A stretch of DNA of 64,000 bases from positions 62,001-126,000 of the forward strand of contig NW_024882196.1 in NCBI RefSeq assembly GCF_019059575.1, written 5' to 3'. Every line of letters starts with the position of its first letter. The stretch's first letter is position 1. The notes under the pieces are model-generated. The model saw only the letters and a list, made by a program, of their open reading frames with translations. It was not told the origin of the DNA and did not search any database. Made by a program: the position numbers and the translations under genes. Shown piece by piece: positions 13,370 to 26,549 of this stretch. Source of the stretch: Amphibalanus amphitrite. Lineage: Eukaryota; Arthropoda; Thecostraca; Balanomorpha; Balanidae.

Positions 13370-16300
13370 AATGAATGCTCCCCTCAAGGTTAGCTTACAG
13401 CATCGGAGCAGCTTTTAAAGCGTACTGGATTGTAAAAATGTCACCTCAAAAGCGTGTAAAGATCACCTATCTGCCAAGGGTAAGCTTGGCAGTAAATTGC
13501 AATACCATTTCAAAAACAAATTACGTGTACTTCGGTGTCTCCGGCAGTCACCATCTCAAACGCTGATCGCCTCTTTTCAGCGAGCCGCGTCTGCCATCTC
13601 CGGAGCAATGATAGGATTTATCTGTTTGGCACTTGGAAGCTGCGTTCGCAGTCGACCCGACAGGTCTCATCAATCGTGACGATAGGCTCATTACGAACCA
13701 GGCTGTCATAACGTGAGGTGGCTGGGTGAGTGGTATTTGATATGTGAGTAGCTGCTTATGGTCCGCTATCACACACGTGAGTCGTGAAAACAGTCATAGC
13801 TGTGCACGCATCACTCTACAAAACAGCCGCTTCAAGAGCTTCCTCTGGATATAGGGCCAACCCAGCGTGAAAGTCGAGCTCATCTATAGCTATCTGCCTG
13901 AGGCTATTCAACTGATGAGAATCTCCACATGTGCGCCGACATGGCGAAAATTAGCGGCTCGCCACCACCATCCTTCTCTGTCAACATCGATCAGCAGTTA
14001 ACACGATAGGTCAGAGGTGACACGACCCGGCTTCGACTTCGTCGCCAATACCTTCGCTTCACTGCGAGCGGTACGGTGGAGCCTGCAAGGTCAAGGGTGG
14101 GGTCGCATCAGCGAGGAAGCGAGCGATGCGGCCGTAGGTTCAGGGGTGGATACTGGATGGTGGATAAGCAATCTCCCGTGGAACGTCATTGTCCGAAAAT
14201 GTCCTATATCCAAGTACTTAGACATATTGTCTCATTTAGACGTGAGCCTCCCTAAGTCTAATGGTTTTCCTTATCTATATTCCCAAAGGATAATGTTGCG
14301 TGTAGGTATGAAGCATATGCGGTTTCATAAATAAATCGAAAGTGCATGACCAGAATGTCTGTTTTGGGTGCAAGTTTGTTGTGGCAACCACATACCGATT
14401 GAATAGCGCATGATTCAACATTCTGTGCAACAAATCCTAATATTTATAACACATAAAACAGCCATAAGTATGGCGTAGATAAAGCATGTTGCGTAGCTTC
14501 ACTGAAGATCACTCTGAGTCCCATTTCTAACATCACATAGACGGCTTCCTCAGCATGACACCTGAGCTCTCGTACACGTCCGCACCCCTGGGGTTTATAC
14601 ATTCCTCCTCACGTGTGGAACATAACATAAATCCAATTAAGGCAGACGCCTGGGTGTCATAACATGACCTAACCGAGCAACTAACGGGAACACCGTTTCA
14701 CCCGTCAATTTTCTCAATGGTCGTTTTCTGTCGGCGGTTACTGCCCGGTACTTCAAGCCGGGCTTAAAACTTAATTACTGACACTGCGGAACGATCCTTT
14801 CACTGGACACCCTCCGGTACACGGCAACTGAGCACCTGAAACATTCAACCTTTTATGTGCTGTCTCAAAACCAAAATAATTTAACAAAAAACCGACGGAG
14901 CATGACACTGGGCACCAGTTAAGTAGAAAATTCATTTGATGACTCATCGGGTACAAAATAAATAAGTATTCCCTAGATCTATTGGCAAATTTATTTCGAC
15001 TTTCTTCGGTATTGAGACCAAGCTATTTATTTGTTAACCAAAAGCATTGTGTTCCGTAGAATATGAGCCACCATAAAACCGACATCGGTCAGAATTATCC
15101 CGTGTGCTGACAGTTTGCTAACAGATTCTGTCAGCTTCTCTGAAATCCAAAAGTCTGGAGTCCGGCACATAATAATTTGAAGAAAATCTCAGGAACCAAG
15201 CTCGTCAGGGACAGGCGGGAAAAGCTAAAAAAGCTTAGACAAAATGGAAAAGAGTTTGAACTGACGTGACGTGACCTGTGCGGTATGTTGGATGGGCACC
15301 AGACAGCCATAAGAACCCTCGAAACCATAGACATTACACACTAAGGCGATCCTACAACCTACATAAGTACCATCTGAAGCGTCTGCTTTATATGCATAGA
15401 CGGCGAAGCCACCTTGAAGCGAAACGTTCGTCACGCCGACACAAAAGTGGCAAACGACGCCTCAGTGAAGACATTATGCAAACAGGACTGAGAAGATTGT
15501 GAGGTGATAGCCTGACACTGATATCGCATGATGTATAAGGATAGTTTGTTTGTAGACAAGTAAAAACGCTCACGCATTGCTCGTAAGCAGCGGTTCAAAT
15601 ACATGTATATGACATTACAGTAGGCCTACATGAACGAATGCGTAATTTTACAAAGTGAAGTGACTTGTGGAGGCACTTCTGTCATTCAGGTACATAATCA
15701 TTTCTTTTTTACTTGTTTTGGACCACAAATAAATCAATTCAACGGTATACAAAAAAAAAAATCAATTGCACGGTCCTTCAATTGCCTTTGATTGACTCAT
15801 ATCTTCAAAGATCTCCGCTTTCAGCCTTCCCTTCCAACTCCTTAGACCCTCACGCCCCAGTGCGGGTGCGATGATTGCCAATCGGTCCCTCACGCAGGTG
15901 TGAGCGGACCTCCCGTCTTTCCATTCCACCCGCCGGCAGATGTCGGAGCGAGGACTTGTTACCTCGTCAAAGACCCAGTCGGCCTCAAAGGCGACTGAAT
16001 GGAGTCCCCCTTCCCCTCCCCCGACGACGAATGGAACCCGCGGTGGGCGCCGCTAAAATCCGCACCTAAAGGACACCCCAGAGAGAGAAGGAGAGGACCC
16101 GACGGACATCTGATCTTGATGAGGAAACGATGCCGGGCTCAGATTCAGCGCCAGTTGAAATATTACCCGAGGCGTGGACTAGTTCCTCTCGCGTGTTGGT
16201 TTCGTGTTCACCGGTCAACTACGCCAATGATGGATAAGCACGGCCAGGGGCTATAATCAGGCGTGCTCTGGTCTCACCCGCAGGGCCTCGCAAAACACCG

Positions 16301-16640
16301 GGCTATTTGCGTGCGGTAAAGTGTCTTGGAGTTTATGAGGTGGTTAGAGAGAAGGCTATAATTCAGTTATGCGCTGCTGACATATTAAAGTCATCGGAGA
16401 TGCAACGACGGTGATATTTCAATGCGACTGACAAGGAGACTGCATCGTGGGATAGAGCGCCATCTCCTGGCATTCTTTGATAAACGTCCAGCAGAGCACA
16501 AGTTCGTCTTCTGTTGGAACACTTGCCAGCGCCTCTGTTGTCACATGCAAAGTGCGTTTTTTCAGCCAGAGCAGATCAAACACACACCGTGCCATGACAA
16601 ATACCGCGACGTAAGAACAATTTCGGGGACGATAACAAAT
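13370..16640. other. No supported gene
   Basis: Over 3 kb of moderate GC. I found no domain-bearing frame, splice-linked exons, tRNA or strong repeat. A short oligo-A run lies near 15750. Confidence 0.4.
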
Positions 16641-17160
16641 CGCACCTCCAGCCGAGAGAGAAGTGAGCTGCCTGGGTTCGGCCGTGGCCCCCTGAAACTC
16701 TGTGATCAGCACAACAACGGGGTACCGATCGGTCACTCGGCAGCCCCGTCCTGCCTCCCGGACGGACTGACCTTTCAGCTGATCCCGCTCCTCTTTGACG
16801 CTCGTCCTCCGCCGATCCCGCACTATCGCAGCTCTCCGTCGCCCGCCGATTCACGCACACGCATTCCGGAGCGCGCAAATAAAATCGGCGTCCATTGTGC
16901 GCTGCGGAGTCGGTGCGAACAAACAACAGTCAGCGCTCTCGGTCCGCTCAGCCGGCGCTCGGTCTCACCGTGCGCGGAGCGTCACACACCCTCCCTTCGC
17001 CGGAGCCACTCGGAGACTGAGCCTGAGCGGCCGGACGGGATCGGTCGTCGCGTCGGCGGCGGCGGAGATGGCTGCGCGCGCGACGGAGAGGTGACTGCGG
17101 AGGGTATGCTCTCAGCGGAGCGGCCTGGTGACCGACGGAGCGAGTGACGGGGGTGGAAGG
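16640..17160. promoter_or_regulatory. GC-rich, CpG-rich block, possible promoter or 5' exon
   Basis: A CpG-dense block with GGCGGC runs. On the plus strand an ATG at 17068 (MAARATER) runs straight into a GT donor-like site (GAGAG/GTGACT), as a first coding exon would. No downstream partner exon was recognised, so this is only a hint. Confidence 0.2.
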
Positions 17161-18835
17161 GGACTGGGGAGATGTTGGGGAAGGGTTGCCGCTGGGAGAG
17201 CTGGGAAGGGCTGAAATTACGAACAGGGAGACGTCCCCAGTGGTGGTGATCGCTGCTCGCTTCTGGTCGGATTTCGATGGTTAATGGTGTTCGATGGGCC
17301 GTAGAGTGGGGAGCGCCGGGGTCAAGATTAGAGGGTATCGGAAGGGAGGGTTTCGCGCAGAAATATACCATCCCGTTGCGAAGCAGCTCAAAGCTTAATC
17401 GGATGGAACTGGAGCTTACCTTATCGACGGAAATGACAAACGACACTAATCAAAAGTGGCATTCCGATTTCCGATCATCAAATTTGCGTTGCAACTTGAG
17501 CCATCTCATAGATGCAACATATACGCAAGACAAAGGATGTTTCCGTCCTTCGGGACTCATGGGCGAAGGCATTTATAATAATCTTAAATAAATATGAATG
17601 TGAATATTGACCGTAACGTCACAGGGTAATTAAGTCTCGGCGTGTATAGGGAGCTGTAGTGTACGTAGTGTAGTACCCCGAAATATGTACTGCTCGCTCC
17701 AAGATGAAACGTTCGCTCAGTTATCTGTTTCCATTTTCCAGGTGATTCCAAGTAGTGGATAAACGCCTTCATTTACCAGCTGCCCCAGGATCATTTGAAA
17801 CCAGCACAGCCCCTTCTCACGAGAGGGCCTCCCTGGGGCGCCCATAAGGAGCTGGTGAGCTATGGCTGCACCGCTTTTAACGTCTGCCCATTCAATCAAT
17901 GGAGAGCTACCTGGAACTCACGAATAGTCCGTGATGCATGGTGGTCTGTGCATCTTTGCATGTAAGCCAACATGTACTGATTGATGTGAATCGATGTCTA
18001 GTTATCCCAGTGTTTTCAGCAATAAACTTTCTGGCTTGTAACCTAAGACCCTAAAATGAGTGATATTAAAAACATGCACATTTTTCTACCTGTCTGAAAA
18101 GTTTATACAAACCACCAGAACTTCTATCCAACAAATTCCACAACGCGAGTTGCCACAAACCGCTTCTCGACGCGTTCAATTTGCAACTTTGTTTCCCAAA
18201 GCATATCCCACTGGCCACTACCCCTTCACATGACTCTCAAGCGGGGGCGGCACATCGCCTTTGAACCAGACTCTAGATGGCGACAAAGCATCTCGGTGAT
18301 ATGGAGCAATGAGCTCGTTACTGCGATCCTGTCTGTTTCGCCTCCACTAGATCCGGCACAAAATGACCAGATTGTTGAAATAGCGAGCGGGAAAAGTGAG
18401 AACTCGAGCAAAAGCTATATGAAAAGAAGCGAAACGGGAAATGTTTAATCTGGTAGGATGCAATAAAGGTGTCATTCTTGGTCGTTCGCTGAATTTGTTA
18501 TGTTGTTTTCAGAGTTTTATCACAGTATTTTTTACTATCCAAGAAATCTAGATGGGATTCGGCTCTCTGTCTCGCAGTGAATACCCCCGTTTGTATTTCA
18601 TGGTATTCAATATATCAGTTCTGCTCTGGCGGACTCAGCCCCGCCTGCCCTAGCTGGGTCGGGGCGGGATGGGCTGGTCTCTGATAGCCGTCATGATAGA
18701 GGGGCGGGTCGGGGCACAGTGGACTCTGTTTTGCAGGATGCAGGCCCGCACAGTATCCGGCGAATTACGCCAACTTCCTGTGCAGAGGAAGTTAGCGTCA
18801 CTGTATCATGATCGCAATGCACTGAGTGCATTGTT

Positions 18836-19682
18836 ACGAGCGAGCGAGCGCAGCGAGCGAAGCGAAGTCTTTTCAATATAACGGAAAAATATCAGCATGA
18901 GCAGCCCGGCCCGGCCTGTAACGCTTTTGAGAGGCTTATATCTCAGCAACCGCTGGACCGAATGGCCTGCGGTCTTTTTTGCTGGGTAGCCCCATCCCTT
19001 CTACCCCGTAATTGACTACTTTTGATACATCTCAGTGACCGTCGTGGCACGTGCCACGTGAAAAGTCAAGGGTGTTCAAGCTGTTTTGCAAAAGTAGTGA
19101 TTTTGAGAGGCTCATATCTCAGCAGCCGCTTGGGCGATTGTCTTGCCGTAATTTTTGCAGGGTAGCTGCATCCCTTCTACCAATGGTCGGATACTCTTGA
19201 TCTATGTGAGTGACCCCCACTGCACGTGCAAAATACAAAAAGAAGAGGTACCAAATTTGTTCCCATTTCAATAACTCGGTAATTACTGGGGCGATTTCGC
19301 TGAAACTTGGCATACAGGTAGGCACCCACCACGCAATGCATTCCCATGTGTTGTGATTAGGGTGCTACTGCACGTGCGCACGTGCAGGGGACGCTTCCAG
19401 ATCTCGAGAACGGCTGGGCCGATTGCGCTCAAATTTGGTACACGGTTGGGGACCGGTTAGTAGGGTGCAGTGTAAAAGTCAGTTTGGACCCCTTTGCACG
19501 TGCGCACGTGCAGAATGCCGCTTCCAGATCTCAGGAAGGCTGGGCCGATTGCGTTCAAATTTGGCACACCGCTAGCGACCGGTTAGAAGGGTGCTTTGCA
19601 CAAGCTCATTGGAAGTACCCTCTCGCCTTTCCGCACGTGCAGGGCTCAATCTCGCTCGCTCGTTCTTCGCCCAAAAGGCGTT
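18836..19682 (+). repeat. CACGTG-palindrome tandem repeat family, copy 1
   Basis: The left part repeats a TTTTGAGAGGCT-led unit at 18925 and 19101. The right part repeats a CAGATCTCGAGAACGGCTGGG-like unit at about 19399 and 19526 (period about 127). Between units stand the palindromes GCACGTGCGCACGTGC at 19370-19385 and 19496-19511. The right end is CGCTCGCTCG-rich. An inverted copy lies at 41489-42240. No protein family is recognised in it. Confidence 0.8.
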
Positions 19683-19689
19683 TTACTGG

Positions 19690-21850
19690 TGATTAGGATA
19701 GGAATATATGGCCTTGGGATAGGAAGATGCAGAGGAGGATGGGCAATGCTGATTTTATCTGTCCCGTGTGGAGCTTTTCCTGCATGGCTGCCGAGGAGAG
19801 TAAAATGATATATGAAACGTATGCGAGCGATAAGTGCCGTCATAGAAATAAATGACCGGTAGACATATGATATCATGTGTGAATACCATTTGCCTGGCAA
19901 TTAGAAGATAAATGTCTCCGAGAATTGAGAAATGTCCCGTGCTAAGTGCTAATGATTTCTTGAGGCGACAAACTCGCGAAAGAACCATCAACATAACATT
20001 CACATCGTGGCAACGCGACACCTCCTGTGCCTGACGTACCTATTCCAGGAATTCCCCCCCCCCCCCCAAACAAAATACGGAGTCCCCAAGCCCGGGCCGC
20101 GCTGGGAGCCAGGACACACGTGGCACACCTCAGTCGCCGCTGTGACAGCCGAGGTCACTGACAGTTTCGGAGGTCGCCACCAGGCGGCGCGGCCGGAAGG
20201 AAGCCGTGAAACCGGAGCCGGCACAAACAGACCGCGGTCGTGCCGCCCGCTGACGGATGACGCTCAGTGACGTCACCCGTCACCGGACGTCACCACGGTG
20301 ACGGCGCACCGGAGGAGCGACGGTGTCAACTTGCACGTGCCGCTGTGTCGGCCCGGCAGGAGCCAAAGGAAATACTGGAGGGGAGATGCGGCGTCTGGAT
20401 CTTTTTCTGTCATGATCGATTGGGAATGTGTGGCCGCTTTTTGGAGCTGGTTTTAGAGAAAATACTAGCAGGTTTTAAAGGCATTTTGCAGTTAAAACAA
20501 TCTTCTGCTTTGATAAGCCGATATTCAACAAGCCAACTCGTGATCTCGTGACCTATCTGAACCCATTCATCCGAGCCCATTTAGATTGCATTGCGTGCCC
20601 GTCGGTTACCACCCACCTTTGACAAGCATGTGTTTCGACATCCACTCACTCTATCATGACAATCACAAACATAGACAGAACACGAGAGGCGCACGGGCGT
20701 GGACAGTCATGTCGCGCTGATTATCCGGTCGCTCTGGATAGAAAATAGGGTTCTAGTCTGTTGTTGACGTGTAGCACTTAGTCGTATACGAAAGTGGCGA
20801 GCTGGAGATGTAGCCTTCGCCCCACCTCACCAACGCTCATGTATATGGTACTCCGAGTAGGGGTTAATGATTTACCACTTCTTTTCTCATTTCGTGGCTC
20901 TGCTGTTTACCTGCTGCAAACAGACGAGAAAGAACGGCGTGGAGGGGAGAGAGGCAAAGAGAAAGAGTACCGGAGATAAAGAGCCGATAGAGCACGGGCA
21001 GCTGGTGTGGCGAGACCGGCGCTAGTTAGCGCTCACGCATACACACCACCGGCCCGGGGACCGATGGGGTAGCGAACAGCATCCATCACCGCATTCGGCT
21101 AATGAATAGCCAAGCGTGAAGACACATCTGGCAGCGGCGCCGCTGAAAGAGACCTCCCCTGGACGATACGCGGCGCCGGCTCGACGCTCTTTATCGCCGA
21201 TGGGGTATTATCGCGAATTAGGTCGCCGGTTCTGTCGGGTCTCGCGCGCAGGGCGGTCTTTACGTCTGCGGATGGTAGCTACGGTATAAAAAGACGGTGA
21301 GGAATGGATCGCTCGCGTTGGTAGCAGGCGGCAGTGCCGCGCCTGGTTTGGGTCTGGACAAAACTGAGCGGCACATACGAGGGCGAAGGTTCGATAAGCG
21401 AAAGGAAGGGTGTCATTGGGGATAGCAAGTGTGCGGGCTGCGTAAGGCGCAACCCAAGAGGGAGTTCGAGGGACGGACGTGAGCCAGGTGAAAAGATGAG
21501 CAGACCCAGGTCGTGATGACAGTGATGGGTGAAATGATAGTGGTTATGAGACAATGGCAAACGGTCGGCAGGAGATCGGCGGGGCGATGTGCTGACCATT
21601 TTAGATAATTGGCTAATAACATCTGAAAAAAACTTTATTTAATGTCTATCTAGGAACTATTGACGTTTAAGGGATAGCTAACATTTTTCAATATTACCAA
21701 TGGATTGTAATTTGATAAAAGAAAGATAGCTTTTAACTTAGTCATTTACCGTTATGACGTACTGACATCAGAAAACTGCAAAATCCTGATTAAGCCGTCA
21801 CTGCTCAAATATTGTATTACGTGTTCACTGTTCATTTATCAAATGCCATT
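19690..21850. other. No supported gene; GC-rich patch and isolated TATA box
   Basis: A C-run lies at about 20056-20067. TGACG/CGTCA motifs are dense at about 20240-20300. From 20990 to 21280 the sequence is GC-rich and ends at a TATA element. No exon could be supported. Confidence 0.4.
21285..21293 (+). promoter_or_regulatory. Candidate TATA box
   Basis: TATAAAAAG follows about 290 bp of GC-rich sequence, with transcription expected to start near 21312-21320. No downstream gene is recognised, so it may be chance. Confidence 0.2.
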
Positions 21851-21950
21851 CAGAGGCTGACAGGGGCGGTCGCAGACTTGGAGTTTGGGGGGGGGGGGCA
21901 ACTTGGCAAAGGGGCCCCTGCGCTGACCCGCGGGCCCGGTGCTAGCTTAA

Positions 21951-22987
21951 CCCTCGCCGGCCGAGGGGGGGGGGGCGGGTGCCGCCCCCCCCCCCATAGG
22001 GTTTTTTCGCGATAGCTCCGAACACGCTGGCGATAGAGAGCTGAAACTTGGCATACCTGACCTTTGATCCAAGCCGGATCTTTTGACACCAACCGCATTT
22101 TTGGGTCAGGTCAGGTCACTGACCTATGACGTCATAAGTGAACCTCTGCACGGTCTTCAGATGTCGCAACTTCGCAACGCCCTCACTGCCAGAGGAGATG
22201 TCACAGGGAAATGAAACTTGCAGGATCTAGTATCCATTATGAGTCCCACAACTTGTATATCTCGGATTTTTCCTAAAGGTCATATGAGGTCAGGTCATTT
22301 TCGTGACCTCACCATTATAAGTCAATGGGGAAAAATTCAAACTGCTATTCTGGAGCCGGGAACGATCTCCAACTATCTCAAGCACACAGAATCGTGATTT
22401 GATGCACTCCTTGCAAGGTTAGATGCGTCACTTTTGCAATGTTGACCTTGCGTGACGTCATTTATGACGTCATCAAGGTCATATTAGTTTTTCGTCAATA
22501 ACTCTTGATCAAATTGAGCTAGCGAGTCGGAAAAGCCACCAATGGACTCAGGAAGACCTGCCGAATCGAATGATATGCGACATGACCTCTTTCGACCAAC
22601 TTCGAGACCTGGGGGTGCTGACCTGACCTTGACCTGAGGTCAACACCCCAAGTTGACCTGACCCGGACAAAAAGTATATCATTCGACGCGCCTGAGCGAG
22701 ACGAACACGATGCTGCCAAAATCGGCGCTCTGCGGCCGTTTTTGGCGAAGTTATTCACCAAAACCTGAACCGTACCTTGGGGCACTTGACCTGACCTCAG
22801 AGGTCACCGGTTGACCTAGGACCTTAAAATCGCGTACCAATCTCTGCGTCTCGTAACGGCGCACACGCTCGTTTTTTCCGCGACGCGCTAGCTCCACCAG
22901 GGGCGAAACGGCGAGGGGGGGGTCGTACCCGCCCCCCCCCCCCCCTCGGCCGGCGCGTATGTAGAAAACCAATAGGTCCGGCGAGGG
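21951..22987. mobile_element. TTAA-flanked TIR element J (1037 bp)
   Basis: TTAA at 21947-21950 and 22988-22991 flanks matching ends: CCCTCGCCGG on the left and its complement on the right. Just inside each end stand G/C tracts (GGGGGGCGGG...CCGCCCCCC on the left). The interior holds GGTCA/TGACC arrays and TGACGTCA sites. Non-coding. The flanking DNA (21859-21946 and 22992-about 23137) is itself G-tract-rich and may be an older element into which J inserted. Confidence 0.85.
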
Positions 22988-23599
22988 TTAAAGGGGCCCA
23001 CGGGCGTAGTGCACGGGTGCAGAAATCTAGGCCATGGCCGGTGAAGCGGGGGGGGAGGTAGGGAGCGGCACCCGAGCGGAGGCTCATTGAGAGCTTTGAG
23101 GGTGCACCATGTGGAAAAGGTACCGAAAAGTGCATTTTGAAGCATTGCTTATGTCAATAATTCACGCAACTGTGAATGGACTACCGCAAAAGTAAAGGCG
23201 GCTAACTTTGCCATTTTCTTTGCAAAAAAAAACTTTGCCATTTTTTAAGATCATCATGCTAAAACTTTGAACAGTGGGTCATCGGTATCTGTTCACTGTT
23301 CAATCACATGTGTTCCGACTTCCGTTTAATCTTTTTTTTTTTACTTGAGCACAAATGCAAATTTTGAAGACCATTACAGTAGCAAATGCTTCGAAAGACG
23401 GATAGTGGGCAAAATATCTCAAATTTGTCGTGCTGCATGGAAAGTAGTGTTGCTGAGGAAAGGGGATTTTGTTCCAGATTATTGTGGATGCAGAATACAT
23501 TGTCTGCACTCACTGCAGAATTATTGTTGGTGCAACTACGCCCACTGTACCCATGGTTCCTACACTTATGGGCCCATCGATAGCGCTTCGGCGATACCT

Positions 23600-24760
23600 A
23601 TCGCCTAGAGGCTGCAATGGGGCCCTTAGAGTACGGTGTCAGACCCCCAGAGGCCGGCGTTGGACCCAAAGGTCAGCGAAGGGCCTCAAAGGCCCCAGGT
23701 AGGGCCCCAGAGGCTGATGTGGGCCTTCATAAGCAAGTGCGTGACGCCCAAAGGTAAGGCTTGAGCCCCCAGAGAACATAATAGGGCCATCAGTGGCCGG
23801 TGTAGAGACCTCATAGGCCAGTTTGCGGGCCCCTCAGAGGCTAGTGTGGGGCCTCAGGTGTCGCTATGAGGCACTTAAAGACCGGCATGGGTCCTCAGAA
23901 GCCGGCATCGATCCTTCAGAAGCCAGTACGGGGCCCTCAGAGGCACATAAGGGCAGTTTCGGTCCCAGAGACAGAAATGGGACCATCAGAGGCCGGTGTG
24001 GGTCGTGGGACCTTTAGAGGCTGGTTTGGGCTCTTAAGGGCCAGTTTAGAGCCCTCAGAGACCAGTACAGGGCCTGCAAAGGGCAGTTTGAGACCACCAG
24101 AGACCGAATTGGGCACTCAGAGGCTAATATGGGTCCTTACAGGCCAGCATGGAACCCTCAGAGGTTAGGGTGGGGCCCTAAAAGACCGACATGGGCCGGC
24201 GTTGGACCCCAGAGGCCAGCGGAGGGCCCTCAAAGGCCAACATGGACCCTCAGACGCCGATGCGGGCCCTGAGCGGCCGGCATTGGGTCATCAGAATCCA
24301 GTGCGGGGGGCCCTCAGAGGCTAATGTGGGTCCTTACAGTCCAGCATGGGCCCTTAGAGGTCAGTGTGGGGCCCTAAAAGGCTGGCATGGGCCGGCGTTG
24401 GACCCCAGAGACCAGCGGAGGGCCCTCAAAGGCCAAGATGGCCCCCAGAGGCCGATGCTGGCTCGACATCTGGTCTTCAGAATCCAGTGCGGGGCCCTCA
24501 GAGACACTTAAAGGCTAGTCTTGGGACTCGAGAGACAGAAATGAGGCCACCAGAGGCCGGTGTGAGGATCTTAGACGCCGGTTGGGCCCCTGAGGCCGGT
24601 TTAGGGGCCCTCAAAGGCCAGTGGAGGGCCCTCAGAGGTCAATACGGGTCCTCAGCGGTCAAGGTGGACGCTTGACCGCCACTGAAGGGCCCTCAGAGGT
24701 CAGTGTAGGACCCTCAAAGACTGGTATGGGAGCTGCTAATAGCTGGCGTGGGTTTCTTGA
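23600..24760 (+). repeat. Degenerate minisatellite, units of about 20-30 bp
   Basis: The theme GGGCCCTCAGAGGCCAGTGT recurs dozens of times with substitutions. A higher-order duplication is visible: about 24168-24245 closely matches 24358-24440. Open frames on both strands with repeated Gly-Pro-Ser-Glu text come from the repeat. Confidence 0.85.
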
Positions 24761-24799
24761 GCCTCGTGACAATCGAATACGGGCCAGGGCCCCATACGG

Positions 24800-24920
24800 C
24801 CATGGGGGCCCATCGGTTGTTTGGGGGGGGCCAGATGATATGATGGCCCCCCCTGATTTGCCTTTGGGGGGGGCCATGGCCCTGATGGCCCCCCCCCCCC
24901 TGCGACCGCCACTGGAGGCT
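24800..24920. mobile_element. Possible DNA-transposon end with G/C tracts
   Basis: Alternating G-runs and C-runs are followed by GCGACCGCCACTGGAGG. The complement, CCAGTGGCGGTCGCAGG, resembles hAT-type tips and matches the tip-like CAGGGGCGGTCGCAG at about 21863. No coding capacity. Confidence 0.4.
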
Positions 24921-24929
24921 GAAATCGAT

Positions 24930-26400
24930 AAGCATTATAGAAATGAGCTAGATTAATTTATCATAGCCTACGTCTGGACACTGCAGCTGCCAGTCCCGTT
25001 AACTAGTCAGCCAACCGTTTTCTCTCACCTTCTCAGGCTCGGCTGGACCGGGGCATCCTGTCTCGCTTTGTTCCTGGGTGGCACAGCTCAGAGTTTGGGG
25101 CGGCGGGGTGGAGGTCGGGGCGGACTGGAGTTAAAATCCGCCATTTCCGCCACCGGTGCCACTGGTTATCATTAGCGCCTCGAGTTACATTCACACCGGT
25201 CAAAGACGACGGACACCGGATCTGGGGGACAGGGAAGAGGAAGAAAAACTGCGCCGGATGCACGGCAGTTTCATAGTAATTTTGTACGCTACGAATGGTC
25301 GTGATTGGCTACGTTTTTACGGAATGGACGGAACAATGAGAAGATGTCATTGTTTGAGGTTCAAAGATGCTCTGAACTGGAAGACACCAGCTTTTTGTGT
25401 GGGCGAGTCAAGCCGCGTGTAATGCACCGCTTGTCACGGTTATGTGAGTTAGATAACTAAAAGGGACACGGTCAAAAAGGAGCCAGTATGCCTAGTAATA
25501 TGAAAGGTTCACCGTGCATTTGGTTGTTTCCGACACCGTAGAGCTGCTCGCTAACCAGTCTTTTCGTCATCGATATTCACAGATTGCCAGATTTGAGTAA
25601 GCAAAAAGGCTGCAGTCTGCAGATCTTTGAAAGAAAGTGAAAGACATGGCATACCGCCATTGTTTATGTCGTACACGGGTGGCAGAGTGACAAACAAGCC
25701 ACCTCACACGCCAGCAAAGCATCATAAGACAAGAGAGTGTGAAGCAGCGCACAGCACATCCTTATGGGACGAGAGCGTAACACACATTTTGTGGCGCATT
25801 GGATCATCAATGTGTTTGTGGCTTGTGCAAATTGCAATACTGCTCAGTGCTGAATGCTCGCGCTCACGCAAAAGAAAAAAATGTACCGCGGTCAAACATT
25901 CCTAGTTTTCCAATTCTAATTACATTTTGAGTGATGTTTCACCCTTTGTGCGCCCCGCGCCGCCAGCAACACCTCATTTGTCACATGATGGAAACACCGG
26001 CTCCATTAGCACACTCGGCGCTGTCTGAGAGGAAACAAAAACGCCCGCTCTATTATCCCAGCAAACCCTCTGCAAACAGATAGAGACATGCATCACGGAT
26101 CAGACGGCGTCCTCCCAGCTAATACCGTAATACCTCGGCCCGCTCCCGCTTTTTCTCGGAGCTGTGCCGCCTTCTGCTGACAAAAACTGACCGGTCTGTT
26201 TGGTGAGATGATTCACGTTTGATTACAAATCGACATCTTCCCCGCCCTCCGAATGACTGGGTGAAAAAGAAACACAGGTCACGAACCGTACTACGGTGTA
26301 TTGAATCAATCAGAGTCACACTACTGGGGTCGGGTCAGGCCGTGGCAAGATTACGATCCATGGTATAGGACCGTTGGTTTATACTCGTCAAATAAACTAA
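24930..26400. other. No supported gene
   Basis: About 1.5 kb in which I recognise no exon, RNA gene or repeat. Confidence 0.4.
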
Positions 26401-26401
26401 A

Positions 26402-26547
26402 CCCGTGTTCAATGTCTCACGGACGACGAAGATTCTATGCCGTCCGGCCAATCACGTTCCATAACCGCAGCCGAGCCCCCGCTGACCTTGAACGGCATTG
26501 GCCGGACGGCGTAGAATCTTCGTCGTCCGTGAGACATCGAACGCGGG
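26402..26547. repeat. Near-perfect inverted repeat, 51-bp arms, 44-nt spacer
   Basis: The arms 26402-26452 and 26497-26547 differ at only three positions, all transitions. The inner 41 bp have a single difference. Ends of this quality suggest a recent origin or selection for pairing. It may be a miniature element or a hairpin transcript source. Confidence 0.9.
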
Positions 26548-26549
26548 GT

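Noticed and set aside
16422..17147. 241-codon open frame on the plus strand
   Set aside because: Pro/Arg/Ser-rich text typical of GC-rich non-coding DNA, without a domain.
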